Assembly: GCA_905182105.1 (NCBI GenBank)
Contig: CAJJAR010000006.1
Span: forward strand, 79,622 to 143,621
Source: an uncultured Paracoccaceae bacterium
GTDB taxonomy: Bacteria > Pseudomonadota > Alphaproteobacteria > Rhodobacterales > Rhodobacteraceae
Length of the DNA stretch: 64,000 bases
Direction: 5' to 3'
Part shown: in pieces, positions 45,659 through 54,734 of the stretch
How the letters are laid out: the number at the start of each line of letters is the position of its first letter
Position numbering within the stretch: position 1 is the first letter of the stretch
Translations under genes and position numbers: made by a program
Notes under the pieces: model-generated
The model's database searches: none
Seen by the model: only the letters and a program-made list of their open reading frames with translations
What the model was told of the DNA's origin: nothing

Positions 45659-47413
45659 ATGAAACACTATTTTTTTTATCGTCTGTCGCTGATTGTTGCG
45701 TTCCTTGTACTTGTTGGGATCGTTGCAATTGGTGTGTGGCGTTATGGTTATGTGCAAGCGCTCAACCAGTCCTCGCGTCAAGCTGAGGCAGATCTGGCGC
45801 TGGCCAGTGATCGGCTGACAGGCCAGTTGCAGCGATACCGCGAATTGGCAGTGCTGACTGCCGATCGCCCTTCTTTTCTTAATGCAATCCAAAGTGGGAG
45901 TGATGCGCGAACACGGGCCATCTTGCTGGAAATTGCCGATAAAACCGCAGCTCTGGACGTTATGTTGGTGGACAGACACGGCCGTGTGGTTTCGGCAGCT
46001 CGTGGAACCGTTGGCGTCGATCTTAGCCACACGCCCTATGTACAGCGTGCGATGCAAGGTGCACTTGGCAGAACGCATGGTGTCCGCCAGCCATTTGACG
46101 AACGGGTCTATTACTACGCCGCGCCGATTGTGGATGAGGCGTCAGAGGTCACGGGTGTTATTGTAGTGGCCGTGAATATCGCTGCGATTGAGTGGGATTG
46201 GGTGGGGGGCAACCCTGCAGTCTTTTTCACTGATGCTTCTGGTGTTGTCTTTATTTCAAACCGATCTGATCTGGTTTTCTGGAACCGTACTGTCGGGCAA
46301 GCAGGTTTAACCCCTCCAAGTGGGAAAGCACCAAAATTTGACAGCTATACTTTAGGCGGTCATGAGGTTTGGAACCTTGGCTGGGGGCCTTACTTGCCCA
46401 AAAAAGCGCTGCATTTGACGCGTAATCTACCGGTGGTTGGATTGGTCGGCGAGGTGCTGGCCGATGTGCAGCCAGCGCGACGTTTTGCTGTGTTACAAGC
46501 CGCTGCGGTTGCAGCACTGTTCTTAGCCTTTGGTGCATTTTTGTTTGTTGCAACAGAGCGGCGGCGCACGTTGTCACAAGCTAATGCGATGCTTGAAGGG
46601 CGTGTTGCAGAACGTACCGTGGAGTTAGAGCAAACTAATACACAGCTGCGGCGTGAAGCGACTGAACGTGAAGAAGCACAAGCGGCTTTGGCCCAAGCAC
46701 AGGTTGATTTAGAACAAGCCAGTAAGTTAAGCGCGCTCGGGCAAATGAGTGCGGGCATCAGCCATGAACTGAACCAACCGCTGATGGCAATTAGGTCGTT
46801 TGCGGAAAACGGTTTGCAATTTATGGAGCGTGATAAACTCGAAAAAGCGACAGAGAACCTTGTACGGATTTCCGACCTTGCGCGGCGGATGGGGCGGATC
46901 ATCAAAAATCTAAGGGCATTTGCACGACAAGAGACCGAGAGTTTAGTACGCATTGATGTGGTTGCCGTTTTGGACAGCGCACTCGAAATGACCCAAACCC
47001 GTTTGCAAGAAGATGGCGTGGCGTTGGTATTTGAGCGGCCCAATGCGCCCGTCTGGGTTCGCGCGGGTGAAGTTCGGCTGGCGCAGGTATTCGTCAATCT
47101 GATCAGTAACGCTGCCGACGCGATGCGCGCGGTCACGGACAAACAATTCGTTATCAAAATTGATCCTGAAGAGGACAACGCACTTATCTTACGTTTCAGC
47201 GATTCTGGACCCGGTATTGATCTTCCCGAAAAGGTATTTGACCCGTTCTATACTACCAAAGAGGTGGGTGAGTCTGAAGGAATGGGTCTTGGGCTGTCCA
47301 TTTCCTACGGGATCGTGCAAGGGTTTGGCGGCGAAATTCAAGGCCGAAACTTGGACCAAGGGGCGGAATTCGCGGTGAAATTGGTGCCATGGCATGAGGG
47401 CGATCAAGCATGA
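45659..47413 (+). CDS. dctB: C4-dicarboxylate-type sensor histidine kinase
   Basis: The 584-residue protein has an N-terminal membrane helix (about residues 8-28), a periplasmic sensor domain (ADRPSFLNAIQSGSDARTR, VDRHGRVVSAARG), a second membrane helix near residue 290, a coiled coil (RRRTLSQANAMLEGRVAERT) and then HisKA (LGQMSAGISHELNQPLMAIR, His369) and HATPase parts (NLISNAADAM, DSGPGIDLPEKVFDPFY, GLGLSISYGI). This is the DctB plan, sensing a ligand outside the cell. It overlaps dctD by four bases. The frame is open upstream, but the start near GAGAGG at 45659 avoids overlap with the P450. Confidence 0.9.
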   Translation: MKHYFFYRLSLIVAFLVLVGIVAIGVWRYGYVQALNQSSRQAEADLALASDRLTGQLQRYRELAVLTADRPSFLNAIQSGSDARTRAILLEIADKTAALDVMLVDRHGRVVSAARGTVGVDLSHTPYVQRAMQGALGRTHGVRQPFDERVYYYAAPIVDEASEVTGVIVVAVNIAAIEWDWVGGNPAVFFTDASGVVFISNRSDLVFWNRTVGQAGLTPPSGKAPKFDSYTLGGHEVWNLGWGPYLPKKALHLTRNLPVVGLVGEVLADVQPARRFAVLQAAAVAALFLAFGAFLFVATERRRTLSQANAMLEGRVAERTVELEQTNTQLRREATEREEAQAALAQAQVDLEQASKLSALGQMSAGISHELNQPLMAIRSFAENGLQFMERDKLEKATENLVRISDLARRMGRIIKNLRAFARQETESLVRIDVVAVLDSALEMTQTRLQEDGVALVFERPNAPVWVRAGEVRLAQVFVNLISNAADAMRAVTDKQFVIKIDPEEDNALILRFSDSGPGIDLPEKVFDPFYTTKEVGESEGMGLGLSISYGIVQGFGGEIQGRNLDQGAEFAVKLVPWHEGDQA

Positions 47414-48639
47414 GTAAACAAATTTTATTGGTCGATGACGACAGTGCTGTGCGTGATGCAGTTGCTCAAACACTTGAGCTTGCTGATCTTGAACCGATAG
47501 CATTCAGTTCATTCGTAGCGGCGAAAGATACGATCTGTGCCGACTTTGAGGGCGTTGTCTTGTCTGACATTCGTATGCCCGGTCGCGATGGATTTTTCCT
47601 TTTGGATTACGCCAAAAGCCAAGATCCAGACTTGCCTGTAATATTGTTGACTGGTGAGGGCGATGTTCCGATGGCGGTAAGTGCAATGGGTCAGGGCGCG
47701 TTTGGGTTTTTAGAAAAACCCTGTGCGCCCAAAGACTTATTAGCTGTGGTTGAGCGCGCATTGCGTACGCGTAACATTGTGCTTGAGAACCGTCGTCTTC
47801 GGGTTTTGGTCGAAACAGGTGATCCTGCTGAACGGATGTTGTTTGGGCAGTCTGAGTTATCACAAGCTTTGCGTACAAGGGTACGCCGTGTTTCGCAGCT
47901 TGAGACTGAAGTGTTGATTATGGGTGCGCGTGGTGCCGGTATTTCAAAGGTCGCAGAGGTTATTCACCTGTCATCACCACGTTCCAAATCTCCCTTTGTG
48001 AAGCGTGCGGGGTCTGGCATGTCGCCAGACCAACTAAATGAAGCGGTCAGCTCTGCGAAAAGTGGTAGTCTGTTTATCGATGAAATCGCTCTACTTCCCG
48101 CAGATTCACAGCTTGCATTATTAGAGCACCTTGAACAACTAAACAGCGTTCGCCTCCTTGCTGGCAGCACACGTGATCTTGTGCAAGCTGTTGAAACTGG
48201 TTCGTTTAATGGTGATTTATTCTATCGAATTGAGGTGACTCCATTGCGCATTCCCCCACTATCTGAGCGACCGGAAGACATACCAGTCTTATTCCGACAC
48301 TATGTGGCACAAGCCAGTGAGCAGGCAGGTTTGACAGCGCCAGAAGTAACTCAAGAGTTTACCTCTAGTTTGATGACCCAAGGCTGGCCTGGAAACACAC
48401 GATCCTTGATGAGCGCCGCAATGCGATTTGTTTTGGGTATGCCCGAGGACGTCACACAGGCTGTCGAACTGGGGTTAAGCGAGCAGATGGCAAGTGTGGA
48501 GAAGTCATTGTTGATTGCTGCATTGGGCCGTCACAACGGGCGCGCAGTAGAAGCGGCTGCGGGCCTGCAACTGCCGCGTAAAACATTCTACGACAAGCTG
48601 GCCCGCTATGGGATTCGCGCAGAGGACTTCCGTCGTTGA
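47410..48639 (+). CDS. dctD: DctD-like response regulator with a degenerate AAA+ domain
   Basis: The 409-residue protein has a receiver domain (LLVDDDSAVRDAV, phosphorylation site Asp53 in LSDIRMPGRDG, LEKPCAPKDLL), a central NtrC-type AAA+ region and a Fis-type helix-turn-helix (NGRAVEAAAGLQLPRKTFYD). The central region is defective for a sigma-54 activator: the Walker A is GARGAGIS, without the lysine, and the GAFTGA loop that contacts sigma-54 is missing, leaving only a Walker B-like SLFIDEIALLP and the arginine region LFYRIEVTPLRIPPLSER. It probably works without sigma-54, like Rhodobacter NtrC-type proteins. Two perfect palindromes follow its stop. Confidence 0.88.
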   Translation: MSKQILLVDDDSAVRDAVAQTLELADLEPIAFSSFVAAKDTICADFEGVVLSDIRMPGRDGFFLLDYAKSQDPDLPVILLTGEGDVPMAVSAMGQGAFGFLEKPCAPKDLLAVVERALRTRNIVLENRRLRVLVETGDPAERMLFGQSELSQALRTRVRRVSQLETEVLIMGARGAGISKVAEVIHLSSPRSKSPFVKRAGSGMSPDQLNEAVSSAKSGSLFIDEIALLPADSQLALLEHLEQLNSVRLLAGSTRDLVQAVETGSFNGDLFYRIEVTPLRIPPLSERPEDIPVLFRHYVAQASEQAGLTAPEVTQEFTSSLMTQGWPGNTRSLMSAAMRFVLGMPEDVTQAVELGLSEQMASVEKSLLIAALGRHNGRAVEAAAGLQLPRKTFYDKLARYGIRAEDFRR

Positions 48640-48641
48640 GA

Positions 48642-48690
48642 TGTGCGGATTTTCGCACTTTGGGGTTAACAGTTGTGCGGATTTTCGCAC
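48642..48690. promoter_or_regulatory. twin 17-base palindromic operators upstream of dctP
   Basis: TGTGCGGATTTTCGCAC occurs twice, at 48642-48658 and 48674-48690, 32 bases apart (three helical turns, same face of the DNA). Each has the inverted arms GTGCG and CGCAC. An imperfect third site (TGTGCAACAAAGCG) lies about 28 bases further on. Their place between dctD and dctP makes them likely binding sites for DctD or another dct regulator. Confidence 0.7.
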
Positions 48691-48881
48691 AGAACTAAAA
48701 ATGTGCAACAAAGCGTAAACAGTCAAATTACATTAAACATATGTTTTTAAAAGAATTTACCAGAATTACCTAAGTTCCCCACAAACACATTGCCGCAATG
48801 CTTTTCCTAGGCTCAACTGTGGGGGACGCGGCAAATTGGAATTGCTGCGTAAGACTTAAAATTCTCTGGGAGGAGACCACA

Positions 48882-49883
48882 ATGAAATTATTTACAGCTG
48901 CCGCTGTTGCACTCACCATGTCCGTATCTGCGGGCGCGGTTTCTGCGGCTTGCGATGACGGCGAGATCGTTATCAAGTTCAGCCACGTGACCAACACAGA
49001 CAAACACCCAAAAGGCATCGCAGCCACGTTGCTTGAGCAGCGCGTCAACGATGAGATGAACGGCAAAGCCTGTCTCGAAGTTTTCCCGAACTCTACACTT
49101 TATAACGACAACCAAGTGCTAGAAGCGATGCTGCAAGGCGACGTTCAATTGGCGGCTCCGTCATTATCCAAGTTCGAGCAGTTCACAAAGCAATTCCGCA
49201 TCTTCGATTTGCCGTTTATGTTCAAAAATATCAACGCAGTTGATGAGTTCCAAAACTCAGAGACTGGTCAAGCGATGAAGCAATCCATGACAAAGCGTGG
49301 CCTTCTTGGTCTAGCATTCTGGCACAACGGCATGAAGCAAATGTCAGCAAACGTTCCTTTGAATGTTCCATCTGACGCAAACGGTTTGAAGTTCCGCGTT
49401 CAGAACTCTGACGTTTTGAAAGCACAAATGGCAGCGATGGGCGCGTCTCCTCAGCCGATGGCTTTCTCCGAAGTTTATGGTGCTTTGCAAACTGGCGTTG
49501 TTGATGGACAAGAGAATACTTGGTCCAACATCTACGGCAAGAAGTTCTTTGAAGTGCAAGACGGTGTGACAGAAACAGACCACGGTATCATCGATTACTT
49601 GGTCGTGACCTCTACTGACTTCTGGGATGGTCTGCCTGCAGATGTACGTGAACAATTAGCGACAATCGTTGACGAAGTAACTGCAGCACGTAACTCAGAG
49701 TCTACATCTGTAAACGCGTCAAACAAGCAAGCAATCTTGGATGCTGGCGGTGTTATCCGTACACTTGATGCAGCAAAGCGCGCCGAGTGGGTTTCCACTA
49801 TGAAACCGGTTTGGAAGCAATTCGTTGGTGACGTCGGTCAAGAAAACATCGACGCAGCTCAAGCGATCAACGCTAAGCACTAA
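48882..49883 (+). CDS. dctP: TRAP transporter substrate-binding protein
   Basis: The periplasmic DctP binds its substrate and delivers it to DctQM. The 333-residue protein has a signal peptide (MKLFTAAAVALTMSVSAGAV, cut after about AVSA), then VIKFSHVTNTDKHPKGIA, and the typical FRVQNSDVLKAQMAAMGASP and YGALQTGVVDGQENTW of the family, with the arginine that grips a carboxylate in LKFRVQNS. The neighbouring dctB/dctD suggests a C4-dicarboxylate. The frame is open upstream but GGGAGGAG before ATG 48882 fixes the start. A strong hairpin separates it from dctQ. Confidence 0.94.
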   Translation: MKLFTAAAVALTMSVSAGAVSAACDDGEIVIKFSHVTNTDKHPKGIAATLLEQRVNDEMNGKACLEVFPNSTLYNDNQVLEAMLQGDVQLAAPSLSKFEQFTKQFRIFDLPFMFKNINAVDEFQNSETGQAMKQSMTKRGLLGLAFWHNGMKQMSANVPLNVPSDANGLKFRVQNSDVLKAQMAAMGASPQPMAFSEVYGALQTGVVDGQENTWSNIYGKKFFEVQDGVTETDHGIIDYLVVTSTDFWDGLPADVREQLATIVDEVTAARNSESTSVNASNKQAILDAGGVIRTLDAAKRAEWVSTMKPVWKQFVGDVGQENIDAAQAINAKH

Positions 49884-49935
49884 GATCACGTGATCTTATC
49901 TGCCTGCCCACTGATATCAGTGGGCAGGCATTTTT
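49881..49935 (+). terminator. palindrome and strong hairpin between dctP and dctQ
   Basis: The 18-base palindrome TAAGATCACGTGATCTTA (49881-49898) includes the dctP stop codon. It is followed by a perfect 30-base inverted repeat (49901-49930, arms TGCCTGCCCACTGAT) and TTTTT. This would strongly reduce read-through into dctQM, giving more DctP than membrane subunits. Confidence 0.85.
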
Positions 49936-49973
49936 CTAGATAATCCAAATTTGATCCAAAAGGGGGGTGGGAC

Positions 49974-50663
49974 GTGGCATCAAGCTATGAACCCAAAACA
50001 CCACTGGGCCGTTTCGTGAACGAGTTGGAAGAGACCGTCATCGCGCTGCTGCTTGGGGTGATGACGCTTATCACATTTACCAATGTTATTTTGCGCTACG
50101 GTTTTAACACTGGCCTCATCTGGGGTCTGGAGATGGTGACATTTCTATTCGCGTGGCTTGTCCTGTTCGGTGCGAGTTATGCGGTTAAGGTCACAGCACA
50201 CCTTGGAGTGGATGTGATTGTTAATCTGTTTGGTCCGCGTGGGCGCAAAGTTTTTGCGCTTGTGGGTGGCACAATCTGTATTGGCTATGCCTTCCTTGTC
50301 TTTAAAGGGTCCTGGGATTACTGGGCGAACTTTGCCAACCTTCCACAGACAACAGGCCGTTGGTTCCCAACTGGTTTTGAAGAGATGCGCGGCACATCAT
50401 ATCGCGGCTGGTATGAAGTGATCGATATTCCGCTGCCTGAGTGGATGCGCTTTATCGAACCCATTATGAATGACGGCGACGCATACGAGAAAATTCCGCG
50501 CTTTATTCCGTACACGATCATGCCGTTTGGTATGGGCCTGTTCTTGTTCCGTATTGTTCAAGCAACCGTGCGTATTTACACGGGTGAAAATAAAACCCTG
50601 ATCGTTAGTCACGAAGCTGAAGAAGCAATCGAAGACGTCAAACATATGAACGCTGGGGACTAA
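49974..50663 (+). CDS. dctQ: TRAP transporter small membrane subunit
   Basis: The 229-residue DctQ has about four membrane helices (EETVIALLLGVMTLITFTNV, LEMVTFLFAWLVLFGASYAV, VFALVGGTICIGYAFLVF, and one near residue 180) and pairs with DctM. It is longer than most DctQ proteins because of an extra loop (residues about 120-170, with WFPTGFEEMRGTSYRGWYEV). It begins with GTG at 49974 behind GGGGTGGG. It lies between the dctP hairpin and dctM, which starts three bases after its stop. Confidence 0.92.
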   Translation: MASSYEPKTPLGRFVNELEETVIALLLGVMTLITFTNVILRYGFNTGLIWGLEMVTFLFAWLVLFGASYAVKVTAHLGVDVIVNLFGPRGRKVFALVGGTICIGYAFLVFKGSWDYWANFANLPQTTGRWFPTGFEEMRGTSYRGWYEVIDIPLPEWMRFIEPIMNDGDAYEKIPRFIPYTIMPFGMGLFLFRIVQATVRIYTGENKTLIVSHEAEEAIEDVKHMNAGD

Positions 50664-50666
50664 GAC

Positions 50667-52046
50667 ATGGAAATTGCAATTCTTTTCGCGATGGTCATCG
50701 GATTGATGTTGATCGGTGTCCCGATCGCCATCAGCCTTGGTATGTCCTCTATTTTGTTTCTGCTGGTCCTTAGTGATGCATCTCTGGCCTCGATTGCACA
50801 GACCTTGTTCCAAGCGATGGCGGGTCACTACACCTTGCTGGCGATCCCGTTCTTCATTTTGGCTTCAACATTCATGTCGACAGGCGGTGTGGCGAAACGG
50901 ATTATTCGCTTTTCAATCGCTATTGTTGGTCACTTCCCTGGTGGTCTGGCAATTGCGGGTGTGTTCGCTTGTATGATGTTCGCGGCTTTGTCGGGTTCAT
51001 CGCCTGCGACTGTTGTGGCCATCGGGTCCATCGTGATCGCGGGTATGCGTCAGGTCGGTTACACTAAGGAGTTCGCGGCAGGCGTGATTGCCAATGCGGG
51101 GACTTTGGGCATCTTGATCCCACCAAGCATCGTTATGGTGGTTTATGCCTCCGCAACCGACGTTTCCGTTGGCCGTATGTTCCTTGCGGGTGTTATCCCA
51201 GGCCTTATGGCCGGTTCTATGCTGATGATTACCATCTACATTATGGCGCGAGTCAAGAACCTGCCAAAAGGTGAATGGCAAGGTTGGGGCGAAGTCGGTG
51301 CATCTGCTCTGAGTGCATCAGGTGGGCTGTTTCTGATCGTAATCATCTTGGGCGGCATCTATGGGGGGGTATTTACACCAACAGAAGCCGCCGCTGTGGC
51401 GTCGGTCTATGCGTTCCTTGTGGCCTGTTTTGTGTACCGCGATATGGGACCACTGCACGTCAAAGGGGACGACACTAAAAACCATAGTTTGTTCCAAAGA
51501 CCTTGGACGTTGATCACGGTGTTCTTCCACCGTGACACCCGTGATGCCTTGTTTGAGGCAGGTAAGCTGACTGTCACCCTGATGTTCATCATCGCCAATG
51601 CGTTGATCCTAAAGCACGTTCTTACGGATGAGCAAATCCCACAACAGATTGCCTCGGCGATGTTGTCTGCGGGCTTTGGCCCAATCGTGTTCTTGATCAT
51701 CGTCAACATTATCTTGTTGATCGGTGGGCAGTTCATGGAACCGTCAGGTCTGCTGATCATCGTCGCCCCATTGGTGTTCCCAATTGCAATGGAGCTGGGC
51801 ATTGATCCAATTCACCTTGGGATCATCATGGTTGTGAACATGGAGATTGGGATGATTACGCCGCCGGTTGGCTTGAACCTCTTTGTGACTTCTGGGGTTG
51901 CGGGTATGCCAATGATGAGCGTTGTACGTGCTGCGCTGCCGTTCTTGGGCGTTATGTTCATTTTCTTGATTATGGTGACATACATTCCTGCGATCTCAAC
52001 GTGGTTGCCGACCTTAATGATGGGGCCCGAAATCATAACGAAGTAA
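50667..52046 (+). CDS. dctM: TRAP transporter large membrane subunit
   Basis: DctM is the sodium-driven transport channel of the TRAP system. The 459-residue protein has about twelve membrane segments and the family motifs FAALSGSSPATVVAIGSIVI, NAGTLGILIPPSIVMVVYA and GMITPPVGLNLFV, the last two being the symmetric substrate/sodium-site repeats. A central insert (residues about 255-305, GPLHVKGDDTKNHSLFQRPW) is unusual but occurs in a branch of large DctM proteins. It ends the dct operon and a terminator follows. Confidence 0.95.
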   Translation: MEIAILFAMVIGLMLIGVPIAISLGMSSILFLLVLSDASLASIAQTLFQAMAGHYTLLAIPFFILASTFMSTGGVAKRIIRFSIAIVGHFPGGLAIAGVFACMMFAALSGSSPATVVAIGSIVIAGMRQVGYTKEFAAGVIANAGTLGILIPPSIVMVVYASATDVSVGRMFLAGVIPGLMAGSMLMITIYIMARVKNLPKGEWQGWGEVGASALSASGGLFLIVIILGGIYGGVFTPTEAAAVASVYAFLVACFVYRDMGPLHVKGDDTKNHSLFQRPWTLITVFFHRDTRDALFEAGKLTVTLMFIIANALILKHVLTDEQIPQQIASAMLSAGFGPIVFLIIVNIILLIGGQFMEPSGLLIIVAPLVFPIAMELGIDPIHLGIIMVVNMEIGMITPPVGLNLFVTSGVAGMPMMSVVRAALPFLGVMFIFLIMVTYIPAISTWLPTLMMGPEIITK

Positions 52047-52053
52047 CGAAAAA

Positions 52054-52079
52054 GGCCCATCCCTTTGCAGGGGTGGGCC
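52054..52079. terminator. terminator between dctM and tpiA
   Basis: A 10-base-pair stem (GGCCCATCCC with its complement, one wobble) and a 6-base loop lie between the converging dctM and tpiA genes. Runs of A upstream make a T run for the tpiA direction, so it may act mainly for tpiA. Confidence 0.75.
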
Positions 52080-52103
52080 GCTGAGTCATACGATAATGAG
52101 TGA

Positions 52104-52853
52104 TTAAGAAGCGCTGAGTGTGTCCACAATGGGCGAGAAATCAGCAGCTTTCAGGCTTGCGCCGCCGACCAGTGCACCATCCACATTTTCAGCGGTGAAG
52201 ATCTCTGCAGCGTTGCTCGCTTTGACTGAACCACCATAGAGCAATGAAATACTGTTGCCGATTTCTGCGCCAAAGCGTGCATTAAGCTCTGCGCGGATAA
52301 AGTCATGCACTTCAATGATTTGCGCAAGGGTAGGGACCTTACCTGTTCCGATGGCCCAGATGGGTTCATAGGCAATAACCAAGCTGTTAGACGTTGCGCC
52401 CTCTGGAACGGAGGCGGCCAACTGTGCGCCGATAACATCAAGTGTTTTGCCCGCTTCACGATCGCTGAGGCTTTCCCCGATGCACAAGATTGCAATCAAA
52501 CCAGCATCACGTGCAGCAATCGCCTTGGCGCATACATCGTCGTCTGTTTCGCCGTAGATCTCGCGCCGTTCAGAGTGGCCAGCGATAACATATTTTGCAC
52601 CCGTATCTTTGACCATAGGGGCTGAAATATCACCAGTATGCGCGCCAGATTGCGCTGTGTGGCAATCTTGTGCACCAATAGCGATTGATGACCCATGGGT
52701 CATTTCGACAGCTGGAAACAGCAATGGGGAAGGTGGGCATATCACAACCGTGCATTCCGCGCTGGTTTGGCTTTTGGCAAGTTCGCTCAGCTGGTCCAGT
52801 GAATGAGACAACCCATTCATTTTCCAATTGCCTGCTGCTATTTTTGTGCGCAT
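52104..52853 (-). CDS. tpiA: triosephosphate isomerase
   Basis: TpiA interconverts dihydroxyacetone phosphate and glyceraldehyde 3-phosphate. The 249-residue protein has AAGNWKMNG near the start (catalytic Lys), YVIAGHSERREIYGE (catalytic His), VIAYEPIWAIGTGKV (catalytic Glu) and SLLYGGSVKASNA for the phosphate. The frame includes three more codons from a GTG, but AGGAG eight bases before ATG 52853 decides the start. It is convergent with dctM and divergent from the dioxygenase gene. Confidence 0.96.
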   Translation of the reverse strand: MRTKIAAGNWKMNGLSHSLDQLSELAKSQTSAECTVVICPPSPLLFPAVEMTHGSSIAIGAQDCHTAQSGAHTGDISAPMVKDTGAKYVIAGHSERREIYGETDDDVCAKAIAARDAGLIAILCIGESLSDREAGKTLDVIGAQLAASVPEGATSNSLVIAYEPIWAIGTGKVPTLAQIIEVHDFIRAELNARFGAEIGNSISLLYGGSVKASNAAEIFTAENVDGALVGGASLKAADFSPIVDTLSAS

Positions 52854-52948
52854 TTGATGCACTCCTATTTAATCTTTTTCTAAGCTAGCATTTGGGTTAA
52901 TTGGGGGCAACGCGAGGGTTTCGCGAAGTTTAAGAACAAGGCCATTCC

Positions 52949-53854
52949 ATGATCCCTAGATTAGACGCCGCATTGATCCGTAAAGGTGATCCAAAAACAC
53001 TTGCCGCTTTGAAAGAAGCAGCAACAGGGGTTGGGTTTGCGACTGTATACAACACAGCATTGACGGCTGATCGTGTGACTGAAGTCATTGAAACCTACCG
53101 TGCTTTTTTCAAACTCCCAGAGGCTCAAAAGCGTGAAATCGATATGTCCGTCACGGGCAGCAATCGTGGCTGGGGTGCTGCAGGATCAGAGCAAGTTGAT
53201 CCTGATGTGAACCCAGATTATAAGCAATATTTCGACAGTGGTGTGGAATTGGCGAAGGGTGATCCACGGGCAGAAATGCCTGTGTATGGATTGAACCAAT
53301 GGCCGTCTGACGACCTTGAGTTTAAAAGAATCATCCTTGAATATTATGACGACGCGATCTATGTGGCGATGAGCGTTTTGCGCGGTATAGCGAACGCGAT
53401 TGATATGCCTGATGATTACTTTGACAAAGCGTTTCGAACACCGATGGCGCTACTGCGCGGTAACTTTTACCCAGAGCGTCCAAAGGATGCGACGGATATG
53501 GATTTCGGAATCGCGACACACACCGACTATGGCTGTTTGACCTTGCTGGCGACGGATGGATCACCCGGTTTAGAGGTGCGTAAACGGGGTGGGGGCTGGA
53601 TACCAGTTTCTGCGCAACCCGGTCAATTTGTTATTAATTTCGGGGAAATGTTGGGATTTTGGACTGGTGGTATTGTCCAAGCGACGCCGCACCGTGTTGT
53701 GGGCGGGGAAGCTGAACGTATATCTGTTCCACTGTTCTTTAATCCATCCCATGACACCAATGTTGCACCACCCGAAAGTGGCGAAGTTGTGCGTGCAGGG
53801 AAACATTTGGAACGCCGTTTTAACGAGACGTATCTGCACCTTCAAAAGCTCTAA
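52949..53854 (+). CDS. 2-oxoglutarate/Fe(II) dioxygenase, isopenicillin N synthase-like family
   Basis: The 301-residue protein has the DIOX_N start (TLAALKEAATGVGFATVYN) and the double-stranded beta-helix core with the iron ligands in THTDYGCLTLLATDG (His and Asp) and QATPHRVVGG (distal His), plus the 2-oxoglutarate/substrate clamp RISVPLFFNPS. Family members hydroxylate or desaturate small molecules; the substrate here is unknown, and bacterial relatives are rarely characterised. It is single, convergent with the Fe-S assembly gene. Confidence 0.9.
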   Translation: MIPRLDAALIRKGDPKTLAALKEAATGVGFATVYNTALTADRVTEVIETYRAFFKLPEAQKREIDMSVTGSNRGWGAAGSEQVDPDVNPDYKQYFDSGVELAKGDPRAEMPVYGLNQWPSDDLEFKRIILEYYDDAIYVAMSVLRGIANAIDMPDDYFDKAFRTPMALLRGNFYPERPKDATDMDFGIATHTDYGCLTLLATDGSPGLEVRKRGGGWIPVSAQPGQFVINFGEMLGFWTGGIVQATPHRVVGGEAERISVPLFFNPSHDTNVAPPESGEVVRAGKHLERRFNETYLHLQKL

Positions 53855-53874
53855 GGGCCTTTTGCGCAATCTGC

Positions 53875-54225
53875 TTATATTTCAGCAAATTTGATGGACT
53901 CACCACAGCCACAGGCTTCGGTTACATTAGGATTTCGAAACTTGAAGCTGGACTCTAACAGACTGGTTTCATAGTCAATTTCTGTTCCAAACAGGAACAT
54001 TTGCGCCATTGGCGCGATCAAAACACGGGCACCATCCTGTTCGACAACTTCGTCGTTCGGATCCTGTTCAGCCACATAATCCATCGTGTATTCCATGCCC
54101 GCACAGCCGCCTTTTTTGACGCCAATACGCAGGCCCTGATGCCCGCCAGAGGCCATCAGTTTTGCGATCTGAGCAGCCGCTTTTTCAGAAATGGAAACGG
54201 CCTGTTTGCCTGGAATTGAAAACAT
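53875..54225 (-). CDS. A-type iron-sulfur carrier (IscA/SufA/ErpA family)
   Basis: The 116-residue protein has the A-type signature: VSISEKAAAQIAKLMASG at the start, KKGGCAGMEYTMDYV and the C-terminal EACGCGESIKF, giving the three cluster-binding cysteines. Such proteins carry [2Fe-2S] or [4Fe-4S] clusters from the SUF scaffold to target enzymes. The next gene upstream on the same strand is a SufT-like protein, so this is the tail of a SUF-type set. AGGAGT before ATG 54225 supports the start. Confidence 0.92.
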   Translation of the reverse strand: MFSIPGKQAVSISEKAAAQIAKLMASGGHQGLRIGVKKGGCAGMEYTMDYVAEQDPNDEVVEQDGARVLIAPMAQMFLFGTEIDYETSLLESSFKFRNPNVTEACGCGESIKFAEI

Positions 54226-54371
54226 GATACGTACTCCTTTGTCCCTAATCTAGGGACGATGTTGGGCTGGCTCAACCCTTGTGTAAAATAGCCCGTTCAC
54301 AACGTCGGTATTACGTCGGTATACTGTCTGTAAGACGTTGGTGCACACAGCGGTGTGCCAAAATTAAAAAA

Positions 54372-54734
54372 TTACATGAAACCTAGTTCAAGACGGGCTT
54401 CGTCAGACATCATGTCCATGCCCCAAGGTGGTTCCCAAACAAGGGCCACATCCACAGTTTTGACACCAGGGATCGGTTCAACCGCATCCGCAACCCAGCC
54501 CGGCATTTCGCCAGCGACAGGGCAACCCGGTGCCGTGAGGGACATCTTGATGTTCACTTCGCTCTCGGCGTTGATGTCGATCGTATAAATCAAACCAAGT
54601 TCGTAAATGTTCACCGGAATTTCAGGGTCATAAACCGATTGGCAAGCGGCCACCACGGCCTCGTACAAAGGGTGGTCAGTTGATGATGGGGCGATCAGTG
54701 GTACGCCTTCTAGCATTTCTTTAGGCTGGTCCAT
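54372..54734 (-). CDS. SufT-like iron-sulfur assembly protein (DUF59/MIP18 family)
   Basis: The 120-residue protein shows the DUF59 signature VYDPEIPVNIYELGLIYTI, with the conserved cysteine in LTAPGCPVAGEMPGW and VWEPPWGMDMMSDEARLELG at the end. SufT proteins help mature Fe-S enzymes with the SUF system. It is transcribed with the A-type carrier 146 bases downstream. GGAG before ATG 54734 supports the start. The rest of the SUF operon is not in this window. Confidence 0.92.
   Translation of the reverse strand: MDQPKEMLEGVPLIAPSSTDHPLYEAVVAACQSVYDPEIPVNIYELGLIYTIDINAESEVNIKMSLTAPGCPVAGEMPGWVADAVEPIPGVKTVDVALVWEPPWGMDMMSDEARLELGFM

Noticed and set aside
48720..48880. A sigma-54 promoter before dctP
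   Set aside because: No GG-N10-GC arrangement with the TGGCAC/TTGC pattern was found, only G-rich sequence with the wrong spacing.
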